DNA from: Chionis minor
Lineage: Eukaryota; Chordata; Aves; Charadriiformes; Chionididae
Direction of reading: 5' to 3'
DNA: 64,000 nt
Assembly: GCA_013398295.1 (NCBI GenBank)
Contig: VZSF01006618.1
Location: 559,938 to 623,937, forward strand
Below the pieces are notes generated by a model, which worked only from the letters and a program-made list of their open reading frames with translations, was not told where the DNA came from and made no database searches. The position numbers were made by a program, and so were the translations under genes. Of this stretch, positions 23,996 to 34,857 are shown in pieces; position 1 is the first letter of the stretch; each line of letters begins with the position of its first letter.

Positions 23996-25731
23996 ATTGT
24001 GATGCTGTGAAACAATCTGAGGGAGGAAATTGCACGTATTGTGACAACCAAAATTTTTGAGAAAATCAGGGAGGAAAGCAGTAATTAGAAAAAAATTGCT
24101 TGGAGTCTAGGGTTAACAAACCTAAATTTCAGAGAAAGTACCATGAATTTCATAGTGACTATATGCAGAACTGCTTTTCAAAAATTTTCCTCTTACTAGC
24201 AACAATTTTTACATGTTAAGAAATTGTTTTATAAATTGACTCTGAGGTATAATTATAAATATGGTATCTGGTGCCAGCGACCTAATGTTGCCTTGTAGCA
24301 CTTTTGAAAGCAAACTACCACATTCAAAAACAGGAGCAAGATTTGACTTTGTAGGAACAGCATAGATTGACAATTATAAATGTTCTGTTGCCTTAAGGCA
24401 AAATCCTTCTTTTCTATCGTTGTGCAGTGTGCTAGTGGCTGACCGAAAGGTGCAGGAGCAGGGGCTGTTTTGTGAGGTGGGGGTTAAACGTTATACATTA
24501 CTCACTTTAATGCTAATCCTAAGAGAAGCAATCAGTGCACCGTCTGCTTCCACCTCAGCATCTGCTCCCCCTCTTCGGGGCCTCAGACAAGGTGGTGAGA
24601 GTATGAAAAGGTGCATTAGCTCACGCCTCCCATGCAGCAGGAAACGTGTGGTTCATAGTGAACTACCTCAACCGGGACCCCAGTTCACTTCTAGCCAGGT
24701 CTACACTCTGCCATCAATGGAGGGATTGGTTTTAATTTCTGTAAACAGGGGGCCAGGTCTCCAGTGTTTAAAAACAATATTAGCTGATTTTTTTTCCTTT
24801 CATTTTTAATACATTGAGATAGATTAAAATGTTATGATTATCTTCCCTGCAAATTAAATTTTGTTTCCAAAAGGTCTTAATCCTAGCTGGAAGCTTTCTG
24901 GAATAACAATATTGAATGAATGCTAATGGTACTTAAAATCCATGCAATTAATGTACTTAAAGACTTAGAATGATAGATGTTGTCCATAAAGTCTGAAATT
25001 GTGGGAGGATTATATACACTTTAGTCCATGTTTAACTGTGTATGTTTTAATAAGATTTTAAATTTCTGGGGTTTTTTTTATTTCAAATAACAATAACAAA
25101 ACAATTAGATACAAAAGGGATTTATAAACTTAAAAAACCCTCCCACATAAAATTCACAATGTGTGCTAATGCTTATTATCCTAATTACAGTGGTCCCTTT
25201 TGAGGCATGCTTTCGTGTAAAATAATTAATTTTGATGCCTGCAGCTTAAGATGTGTAACTTCCTTCCGCCAGTTGTCTTATTGTAGAGCCCACGAGGGTG
25301 GAAACTGATGCTTAAGTGTATTTTGTTATTCTAATCAGTGTTTTCATATCTGTAGAAGCCCTATCTGCCTTTGAAAGATCAGAGCATATAATGTTATTCA
25401 AGGTTAATATGGATGTTCCCGGTTAAAAAGAAATGTAAGAGTTCCCTAAAGCATATAGGGATATAGAAATGGATTCATTTTGCATCAAGTTGACTAGCAG
25501 ATGTTTGTATTTTCAACTGTATAGCTATCTTCTTTCTCCAAATCAGGGTTAGTGTGTTACATTTGGTGAACTTTTGCACTCTTGCTCTAATGCAGCTTTA
25601 GAAGTTGATCTTGGAAAGGCATTACCAATATGAAAAGGACTTCATGGCGCTCAGAGCGAGTGTGATTGATGAGGATAGCAGATTATTAGAAATACTTGAA
25701 TATTGGAAACAGCTTTGAAATAATGACAACC
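23996..25731. other. Non-coding stretch
   Basis: AT-rich, no gene seen. An open frame of 129 codons (24420-24809) lacks a recognisable domain. About 25180-25330 is a repeat-free block with homeodomain-type words and isolated CpGs that could be regulatory. Confidence 0.45.
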
Positions 25732-25835
25732 CACCTGGGGTTAATGAGGTGCTGTTAGTGTCTGACTGCCCCACCTGCGAAAAACACCGAACACCGGAGG
25801 TGGAGGCTTAAGTGTGAAGAGGTGGTACAACTCAG
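25732..25835. promoter_or_regulatory. Cluster of five CACCT/AGGTG sites
   Basis: CACCTG at 25732-25737, AGGTG at 25747-25751, CACCTG at 25772-25777 and AGGTGG at 25798-25803 and 25820-25825 lie within 94 bp, in both orientations. They flank a small CpG-containing core at 25778-25796. Paired CACCT motifs are the known target form of ZEB proteins; CACCTG is also an E-box bound by SNAI and bHLH factors. AAGTGTGAA at 25810-25818 resembles a T-box half-site. The block ends with a perfect donor-like CAGGTAAGT (25833-25841). Confidence 0.4.
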
Positions 25836-25841
25836 GTAAGT

Positions 25842-28800
25842 TTCTTTTTCCTACTGTGGCAATTTGTTTTTAATGTCTTTTGGTTCATTAGTAAACTAAA
25901 GAGATTATAAAAAGGGGTTATAAATGTGGCTAGGTGCTGCTCCAGTATTGAGATTCTTGCAGCCTGGGCTGTCTTGATGGCGCAGATGGACCTAGATCCC
26001 ATAGTATCTGATGATGTGCTGAGAACACTGAAATTAAAGCAGCTGGCAGAAATGTCGGTCTTGATTAACTGCTGTGCATTTGGCTTTGTTAAGCCTGCTT
26101 CACAGTCTTTGTTACCTCTAGCCAGAAATCTCTCAATGGCAATCTGTTGTTTCAAGACATTAAAACTGCAGAGAAAGGGCTCTGCCCTTCCTTAGTAAGG
26201 CAGAGAGGTCCACTGCAGTTTGGCTTGCCTTAGGGAGCTTATACTCAGTTCAGTGCTAGTAAGTAAGAGAAAAAACATTGTCTAACACCAGTAGGGAGAG
26301 CAGGAAAACAAGGCAGATATAAAATTAAAAACAATATTGTAGCCATTAACAAGAAAGGATTTGAAGGAGATTAGGTCAGCACAGACATACACTTCTTCAG
26401 TGCAGTTTCTACCAGAGAACTGTATATTGTTTGTTATTGGAAAAGCTTAGTTTCCTTTACCTTGGCCAGCAAAAATCTAAGTCCATGTAAAATGAATGAT
26501 GTGTGATCACAGTACTAAACACCTCTCAGGAGGAAAAGCTACAAAAGCTACATAAGAGTTTAAAGGGAGAGTTTTTGTTTTTAACCTTGTCGGATTTGGG
26601 TAAGTCTTCTGTCTCTTTTGAGATGTTTGGCTCTTTTGCATCCTTTGGGGGTTAAGAGCCATATAGTAGCAAACTGTAGAATAACAGGTGTTCTGCTGAA
26701 GGACCTCACCTCATTGCTGCCTCCTGGAGTAGGCAGTGTTGATTGTACAGAGAGAGTACCTACCTTTGATTTGAAATGAAGCGAATAATTTCTTATTGTT
26801 ACACACTTATTTGCACCCATGACAATATGTAAAGTGCAATTGCTCTTCTTGTATTCTAAGGTAAAATTTGAAGGATTTTATCTAAAAATTCCAACTTGCT
26901 AGCAGTGCTAGACAAGAGTCAGCTGTCTGGAAGACCATCAACCCTTGGAGCCTTCATGTGGCTAATAGAGAAATGACGTTCTTTTCTCAACACTGCTAAA
27001 TGTTAATAGAGACAGTGTTAGTGAAATGATAGTTTAAGCTTATTTTTCGTTGCTTGATGTCTGTGTTCTATTAATAACTTTACATGGACAATAAGGGACT
27101 GAAGTTACTGGCTTTGACTATTCCTGCCAAAATTAAAGTTTCAGATTAGATAATACAAACAGCCCCCTTCAATGACAGTAATGAAGAGAAATGTCACTTG
27201 TCTAACAAACACCTTCAAGATCTTTCTCTGTTGCTGGCACACATTTGACTTTGGGTGAGCAGTTTATTATCTAATGTCCTCCTCTAACGTCTACAGTACT
27301 CATCAGTGAGGACTGTAAAAATTGAAAACAGAACTGCAGATGCCCATATGGCCATCTCTTCCAAAGCATGTACGTAAATGGCCTGTGAACAAAGTAAGGC
27401 ACAAGATCTGGCACTTCTCTTGTCGCTTTTTGTTATAACTGAAATTGAGTGAGATATGGTGTCACGCAGGGGAAGGAGAGACAAGGATGGTTTTTTATTT
27501 GAATTTGCTCGACTGGTGGAAGCACAAACCCAATAACTAATTCATCCTTTTGGTAAAATCTGAAGGGTTGCTAATGTGGGGTGTTTAATGAAAATGTTGC
27601 CCCAGGTTACCTTGTGATCAGTTGTTGGTGTTTTGGTCAAAGTGAACTTCATATCCTAGCTCGGTATTGACAAAATGCTCATCTGTTTTACTTAATGCTG
27701 GGAAGAAATACATTTGATGCAGGTCAGAGCACAGTCTTGCCATATCTTGTTTTGTATGTGAAATTTTTCTCAAATGTGGCAAAGTGCACACCTGGTTATT
27801 TTGCAGTAAGCGATAACTCCTCATCAGTGTCTGTCTTGTTTCTTACCTCCTCAGTTTGCTAATTAAAATGTGTAAAGGACACACATATCTGGTTTTAATT
27901 ATGTTGTTTATTGCATAATAAGTAGCAGATTCCTCTTATTCACAAATGTTTCATGAAAGAATATGTTGCATTGTTCTTTTACTGCGTTAATGTATGTAGG
28001 GGTCATAGCCACAGTATCGGAGACGTGCTTGCCAAGGTGGTCAGTGGCAGCACCAGTAAGAGTTGAGGGGCAAATAAGAGATCCAGTGGGACTGGTTCCA
28101 CTTTGAGAAATACTAGCAAATTCAAAGGGAGTAACACTGTTAAATGAGAGCTTGACTAAGGATTAGAAATGCATAAACAATATTTGCTGTGGTGTGTTCT
28201 TCAGCCTCAGAAAATTAATACTCGACCTCAGCAACTAAATGAGTGTGATTGTTTACAGTGAATTCTGTCTCCTGTGCAGAATGTGGATTTGGATGCACTG
28301 TAAAACTGAATCACTTCTGTGGAAGGTGGCATGTCACAGACTATTGCTAAATCTTCCGATCCTTACTCCTGATGGAGTGACGAAATCAGTGGTAGGCAAA
28401 AGCACTTCTCACTTATGAAATGAATTTTTTGGAAGATGCACTTTTCACAATATTGTCCTGAAAATCTGTTCCATATGGAATTGCTTAATATGCAGTTGTT
28501 CTGCAGTCCCTTGTGCAGAGAACATCTTGTCAATTTATGAAAGTTATTTTGTGTTATATGTTAGTCTACCACGCATGGGTATTAACGTGTATACCACACA
28601 TGTGTATTTGTTTAATCCTGTCCGTGTACATGCTGTGATGAATCATTCTTATCTGAAGGTTTATCTGTTTTGATAAGAAATTCGCTGCAAATTAAAGACA
28701 AAAGTATTTTTAATATATAAGTACATTGTGTTAGCAAACAGTTATGTGTTGCATTGTAAGCTGCGAAGCCTTCACTCCAGGCCACCCAAGTTCTTCTTTG

Positions 28801-31441
28801 CAATTACTTTCAATGTTTCAATTTAAGCTCTCTTCTTCCCTCTGGACTCCCTTCTGCTCTCCAGCTGCAGTCTGTGTTGGGTGACTCCTTTGGTTAATTA
28901 CCTATCTGTCCTAGCTTGTCTCAGTAATGTCTTCCCACTTGACCGTGGTTTTCCTCCATCAGTAGCAATGCAATCTCATCCTGGACACCTGCCTGCCAGC
29001 AGACCTTTAACTTGTCCGGTTTAAAAATAAACAGTGCAAAACCTGGTTTTGCCTGAGCTAACAGGGCTTAGACAGCCTTGCATGCCTTGGAGTTCAAGGT
29101 GGAATTTCAAGGTGCCGTTCAGCTTAGCATCAAGGTGGCTGCAGGAAAATGTTCAGGCTTGGTTTCTGACAGAGCTGTGTAATGTGCATGGAAGCAGACC
29201 TCTGTTCCCGCTTCAGATGTCTCTTTGGTTTTGACCCTTTCATCAGTTTTACTCAGGGAATTAGAGTCTCTTTTCTTATATCCAGGAATCATAGAAATAC
29301 ACGTTAAAGAATTTTTCTACATTCTGTTCTTGTTCTCGTGATGCTTTGGTACTGTTTTTATATCTGCTTCCTAATACTTCTATTTGTGTGGTGAATATCA
29401 TGATATCCATAGGTGAGCACTGTGTGGTGTTTACTGTTCTATATGGAGAAGATCCTGATCTGAAACAGACTTGTTTTCTTTGGGCCATGCTTGCTTTCAG
29501 GACTTGGCTTTCGGAAAATCACAATGTGTTACGTGAGTTTCTAGCAGAATAACAAGTGCCTGCCTGCCTGAATCCTGACACTGCCTGTATGCTAGATAAT
29601 CTTTTGGTTGTTTTTATTAGCCTATGCACATTTTGCTGCATTGACTGAAGGACGGCTGCCCTGAAGTATAAATGGTCTGAATGTGACACTTAATGCATAT
29701 ACAAATTGTGTTGATAAATAATAATTTTACTAGATATTAGCTTTATAAATGCTTAAAATATGGCACTTGGCTCCAAAGTGAATCAGGTTGTGTTCTGGGC
29801 AAATTGTTTATAAGATTATATCTGCTTTAAAAAAAGAAGTCTAAAAAAAACTCTCATAAAGCAATTAGCCTTTCAGCATTCTCTGAATCTGTCCTTCTTC
29901 TCATGCACGCCCTCAAGAGCATGTACTGGAGAGAATTCACTTCTCCTGTTGTCACTGATATCGATTCCTTTCTTAAGAATCCATTTAGTCCCCCTGAAAT
30001 ATAATGACTGACTGGCAGATTTTATTTTTGCCAGCTGTTGGAGAAATTGCTAGTGAAGAATAAAGCAGAAGGTTCCTAGCTAGAGTAGGATGTCCAAATT
30101 TTCAAAGTATGATTCTTATTATGAGAAGTCAGAAATGACTGAATACTGTCTATACTTACAGTATCCCAAATTTACTGTTATCAGATCAAAACACCAACGA
30201 GGTGTGAACAACCATCATGTTGTGTCCTGAAAACTGTTCTTGGAAAGTAGAAAGAGAAGGGAACACAGCTCAAAGAAAAATAAGAATTACTCTTGTCTGC
30301 CATTTAGCGTTGCCAAGTTAAATGAACAGTTACTGGTTTTATGCATATTTCACACAGGTTCTGTTACTATTGAAGAGTGCATTACATTTCTACTATTAGA
30401 ATAATATTGGGTTTTAATTAATCGTTGATATGAGTGAGGGCTATGGGACTGGTCTGTGTGTAACCAAATACAGACTTTGCAGGAAATTCAGCATGTATGT
30501 ATGGTTAATAATAGCAATCTTTTGTCAATGTTGGCCCTTCAGCAAATTCCAGGTAGTTTATCTGGTGATAAATGTGCATCAGTCTGCATTTGTTTTTTGT
30601 TTCCTGTGCTTGCAACAGAAAGTAATACCTTGTGAACTGACAAATACTCTTCCTTAAGTTACGCAGAGCAAACAGCATTTTCTGTTTCTTACCCCAATCC
30701 AGTTACTATTGATGCTTTCCTTCAGGCTGTGTAGTATTTTAAATTAAGGAATAGGTGGTGATACAGAGCTGTAATCATGTGCTCTCTACATAAGAAGTCA
30801 CATAGCTCCCTAGTCATTTTGTTAGGCAATGTGAATCAGGTTCATCATGTTAGGCATTTTGGTGAGCCTTGCATTTTGCAGTGCAGCTCTGGCACCTTGT
30901 GTATTGTTTCTCTCCTCACAAGAGAAGGGAGTCAGTGGTACCTGAGTTAAGGAGCCCTTGAGGAAGAGACGCTGCCCCTTCACTGAGCAGTCCCAGTGAT
31001 GCTGTACACTGAGAGAAGGTCCGTTTGAAGGCTCCTACCTGAGCTGAGCAAGGCAGCAGATCCCCTGTTGCATGGCAGGACGTGTCCTTCTCATGCAATG
31101 AACTGGGCAGTTGTGCCTGACCTGTTGCCTGAGGTGTTGGTTCCTGCACAACAGGAATAAATGCAAAGTCTGCCTGGAGGACAGCGTAGTTCCAAGTGAG
31201 CTTGGTTACTTCTGTGGATGAGTAGGTCTTCACGGTGTTTGTGAATTTTCATAACCTGGATTGTTTTCAGAAAGAGCTTACCAGAGAGAAGGGACAACAG
31301 AAACTATGAAAAAAACTTTCTTGATACTTTGTCCCCTTCTATTGTTGGATATGTCTTTTCTGGCAGTAGGTTTTATCTGGATTTCTTGTTCTCTCATGCT
31401 CCACTAGAAGCTCTCAGTGCTTTCTCTTATGTAGTCATCCC
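25842..31441. other. Non-coding stretch with possible regulatory blocks
   Basis: No gene recognised. Opposed open frames on both strands at 25.83-26.2 kb (107 and 89 codons) have no domain. About 26900-27210 is repeat-free and holds a TGACAG word (27173-27178) of the MEIS/TALE type near homeodomain-like AATTA words. The rest is unique AT-rich sequence. Confidence 0.45.
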
Positions 31442-31475
31442 AGCTTTGTTGCATTGTCGAAAATGCAACAAAGCT
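31442..31475. repeat. Perfect 14-bp hairpin, 6-nt loop
   Basis: AGCTTTGTTGCATT (31442-31455), loop GTCGAA, then the exact reverse complement at 31462-31475. GTCAT at about 31434-31438 can pair with ATGAC beyond the 3' arm after an internal loop, slightly extending the fold. The loop and arm lengths are short for a microRNA precursor. It could also be a remnant of a small inverted-repeat transposon. Confidence 0.92.
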
Positions 31476-33572
31476 TGTCAGCAATGACAGCAGCTTCTAG
31501 CTGATAAAAGAAAAAAAGCTCTTTTTTTAAAAATAAAAAAAATATTTATTTATTCATTGAAGTAGAATTAATTGTACTGTTGCTCTAAAGGAGACCGGAG
31601 TAGGGTTTTCGACCTACTTTTCAGTACCTAACAACATCAAGGAATAATACTTTATTACATCAGCTCTAACCATTGACCATGCCACTCTGGTATTGATTGG
31701 TTATGTTACTACTGCTTTCCTACCTGGACATGGAAAGCACTGTTGCTTATAGGAATGCCTGCTGCCTGGTTTCCTGTAACCCAAAGTGATTCATCTTGTG
31801 CAGCAAGATGTCTGTCCTGGGGCTCCCTGGAACTATGACGCATCTTCTGTGCTTGTCTAGATATGAGTCTCATTACCTCTGAGGACAGTATGTTGTTATT
31901 ACTGTCACATACACATATTGTACTGCCAAACAGCTGTTAGGAATGTGAGATTCATGTTCTGCTACGTTTATTTCACACTTGACACATTTGTTCTCACCTC
32001 CAAAGTACTACATGGTGCTGTGTCTAATCATATTTTCATTTGCAGGGAAAGGAGATTTGCAGAACAACTCACAGAATGAGTGACTTACACTAGTAATAAA
32101 ATAACTTGGTATGTTTGAGAAGGCTGATAAACTGACTTTATGCAAAGCTAACAGACTAAATCCTAAATTAATAAAGATTCATACCTCATGGCAATCTGTG
32201 GGAAAAAAGCTGTTAATGCAAGGTTTAGATGCACTCTGTGTATATATATTATACACGTATATATAAAAAGCTCCTCCTGTTACATGCACCTTCGGCGTGT
32301 ATATGCACATTCACTTCTAATGCAACTTGACAGCTACTGTTTGTGTAAATGGCCACTATATATATAGAAACAAAATTACAAATTAAAAAAAGCTCATAAA
32401 TATGGTTGGAAAAGTCATGTATGCTTTCAATTTCAAAGCATTATACATACCAGTGATAGGAGTCCATTCTGCCACATGCTACGGTAGAATATGATTTGTC
32501 TGATTTATTTAATGAATTGCTAAATAATTCAATTCTGAAATACAGGAGACACTAGCAGTAACGTTTCAGAAAGTGAAAGCTTTAAAATATATTGTAATAC
32601 AACAGTATTCAACATTCTGCAGAATAGGTTCCAAACAGCAAAACCTAATGGTAATTGGACGTTATTTAGGGTTATAAGTCTGGACACTTTTATTGTGTAA
32701 TCTGTCTTCATTTGTATGAACAGCCCCATTGGTAAATAAGGACTTAACTTCATTTAACACCCATAAAATTGCTGATTGCTTTGAAGTTGAGCAAAATTAA
32801 TTCATTTCCAGTATGGCAAAAGAGGAGATTGTATTTTGGTCCTTTTTTTTTGGTTACAAATGACTGATAGAGAAGCTTCCTGTTAATCAGAGTTGGATAC
32901 CAAAAAGAAAGTGCTGGAGAGAGACTAAGAGATCTCCAAAATGGATCAAAGTACCTTTTTTTTAAAATTCTTTGAAGACTCTTGATATGGAGTGCCTTTG
33001 GTGGTTCTGCTCTGTGCTTCAGTGTGGTGGGTGTGCGAGCAGGCTGGCTGCCTTCAGAGAATGGCAGACGAGAGGAATCCTCCCTTGGGGAGTACAAAGC
33101 CCCCTGCAGCTCTGTTGGTGCCTTTCCTTAGCAGGGTGGCTCTACCTTTCCACCTGCACAGGTGCCGCGGAGATGGAGCTGTACAATGCTGCCAAATCTA
33201 ATACATCGTAGGTCATGTTCTTCATGCTCTACTTACGGCTTCTGGGGAGCCACATCATGGGATCTGCGTTTTACCCTGCTTGGTCTTAGTTGTGCTGTGT
33301 ATGAACTTTAGTGGTGCAGCAGAAGTGTGGCCAAAGTCAGGACTTAACAATTAAGCTACCCGTAGGTACCTGCCGCATAAGCGGCGTGGAGCTGATGCTC
33401 ATTCTTTTTTAACAGAACTGTATGAATTTTGCAAAAGGGAACTGTAGTTTTCTCAACACTAGCCAAACAAAGAGTATGATAAGAGTAATAGATGCCTTGT
33501 CTTGCCTTCTCCAGACCAATGTCACCATGTCACTCCTCAAATTCCATTGAAGGAAAGAAATAACTGATTTTT
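31476..33572. other. Non-coding stretch with TA-rich repeats
   Basis: No gene recognised. TA-rich simple sequence occurs at 32238-32265 and 32354-32366. Around 33.0-33.2 kb composition is a little richer in GC, and a CACCTG-CA-CAGGTG pair of facing E-boxes lies near 33151-33165. Open frames there lack domains. Confidence 0.5.
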
Positions 33573-33577
33573 ATAGT
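33573..33577. repeat. Target-site duplication, left copy (ATAGT)
   Basis: ATAGT directly precedes the TG of the LTR and is repeated exactly after its terminal CA at 34279-34283. A 5-bp duplication is the size usual for class III (ERVL-like) integrations. Confidence 0.85.
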
Positions 33578-34278
33578 TGTCCTGGTGTGAGCGACACAGG
33601 ACTAATTTCTTTCCTAATGCGTGGGAAAAGCTGTATTTGTGTAAGACTCTAGTGTCTGAATTAGTGAAGATATTTACTGTACAGCCAGCTATGGTGTGTG
33701 GGTTTCAAGGTCTCAGTGTTTTCGAGCTCGCCAGGTGCAGGGATGAGGAGGAGCGAGACTCGGGCACTTGACCCAAGCTGGCCAACAGGATTGTTTCATA
33801 CCATGAATGTCACATTCAATATAAATTAGAAAGTCTGCTGCGAGGGGTTCTCTCCCCCTGCTTGCGTTCTCCTCCTTGCTCGTGCTCTCCCCCTTGATGG
33901 CTCTCCCTTGATGATGGCGATACAGAGGACTTCTTGCCCCGGTGCCGGATCCATGAGGCCTTCCCTTCCTCCTGAAGCTGTAGCGCTCGCAGTGTCCAAC
34001 ATTCACTGTCCACTACTGGGAGTGCACAGTTTCCTACTGATATAGTTGGCTGAGTATAATCCTTGTACTGTATATTCGGGTATCGGGATCAATATGGGTT
34101 CCTTTGTGTTAGTACTGTTAATTATCTAGTTCTGTCCTATTAAATCTGTTTATCTTTCAACCCCTGGATTTTCTTATTTTCTTCCCGATTCCCCTTCCTG
34201 GGTGGGGAGGGGTCATTGGGTGAGAGAATAATTGTCTAAGCGACAATAAATTGTTATGGGTTTTCTCAAACCATAACA
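33578..34278 (+). mobile_element. Solo LTR of an avian ERVL-like endogenous retrovirus
   Basis: A 701-bp element starts TGTCCTGG and ends CATAACA, so it has the canonical TG...CA ends and is flanked by exact 5-bp duplications. The start, the words 'gacccaagctggccaacagg' and 'catacca', the promoter and the distal 'cccgattccccttcctgggt' block recall a family of LTRs widespread in birds. An ATATAAAT promoter box is at 33819-33826 and an ATTAAA polyadenylation signal at 34139-34144, which places R between them and fixes the plus orientation. No internal retroviral sequence is present: only one LTR remains, the usual product of LTR-LTR recombination. It has no coding capacity. Confidence 0.88.
33819..33826 (+). 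promoter_or_regulatory. LTR TATA box
   Basis: ATATAAAT lies about 240 bp into the LTR, at the expected U3/R side, in the same orientation as the ATTAAA signal at 34139-34144. It could still act as an alternative promoter for neighbouring sequence; there is no direct evidence of activity. Confidence 0.6.
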
Positions 34279-34283
34279 ATAGT
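34279..34283. repeat. Target-site duplication, right copy (ATAGT)
   Basis: Exact match to 33573-33577, directly after the LTR's terminal CA. Confidence 0.85.
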
Positions 34284-34576
34284 TTCTAAGTCTTCTGGAC
34301 ATAACAAACCGAGTTTATTCCTTCAACTGTGAGTCCTAGTCATTTACTGTATGAATGATGGTATTTTATTTAAATTCCTAGTTTACCAATTTTAATCAAA
34401 AAAATAACAATAACTGCTGCTTCTCACTCTGAACAAAGTTCTTGTTTTTAATCAGAACAACCCCTTGGATTTTTCTTTATCCATTTTTACCATTCAGTTA
34501 CCAAACATTTCTTTGTGTGTGTGTGTTACAGCAACGCTACCTTGAGTTCATTGACTCCTAGAGCACATGGGGAGGA

Positions 34577-34622
34577 ACTCTACAAAACTGGACAAATGTG
34601 AAGTGACTCTACAAAACTGGAC
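34577..34622. repeat. Short direct repeat, 29-bp spacing
   Basis: ACTCTACAAAACTGGAC occurs at 34577-34593 and again at 34606-34622, followed by a third, shorter echo of 'ctacaaaagtggac' near 34623-34636. It is a local, imperfect tandem amplification just before an old CR1 fragment. Confidence 0.8.
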
Positions 34623-34639
34623 TACAAAAGTGGACAAAA

Positions 34640-34857
34640 AGGTGGTAGATAAGCTTCAGTGTAAGCAGAGCGAGTAACGCGTTGTGGAAGGAACATGCCT
34701 GTATGGTCTTGGACTTGGAGCTGGCAGTTAAAACTCAGGAAAGAGGTCTTTGAGCTGTCATTTACAGTTCCCTGAAATCCTCATATCAGTGTGCAATGGT
34801 CAAAAAAGCCAACAAAATGTTGGGCATCCTCAGGAAGGTTATTGAGAGGGGGGGAGG
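34640..34857 (+). mobile_element. Ancient CR1 LINE fragment (ORF2 C-terminal part)
   Basis: The blocks 'aactcaggaaagaggtcttt', 'tacagttccctgaaatcctc', 'tcagtgtgcaatggtcaaaa' and 'aagccaacaaaatgttgggc' follow, in order, the CR1 region that encodes 'T(Q)ERDLGV...S...QCA..VKKAN.MLG.IRK'. Frame is lost and stops are present, so it is a fossil in sense orientation. It resembles the older CR1 subfamilies shared with crocodilians and turtles more than the young avian ones; this is a judgement from memory. Confidence 0.78.

Noticed and set aside
24505..24525. TTAATGCTAAT resembling the miR-155 seed region
   Set aside because: Only 11 nt agree and no complementary arm is present within hairpin distance.
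25832..26195. Opposed open frames of 107 (minus) and 89 (plus) codons
   Set aside because: No domain, no splice context and no homology I recognise; opposed frames commonly shadow each other.
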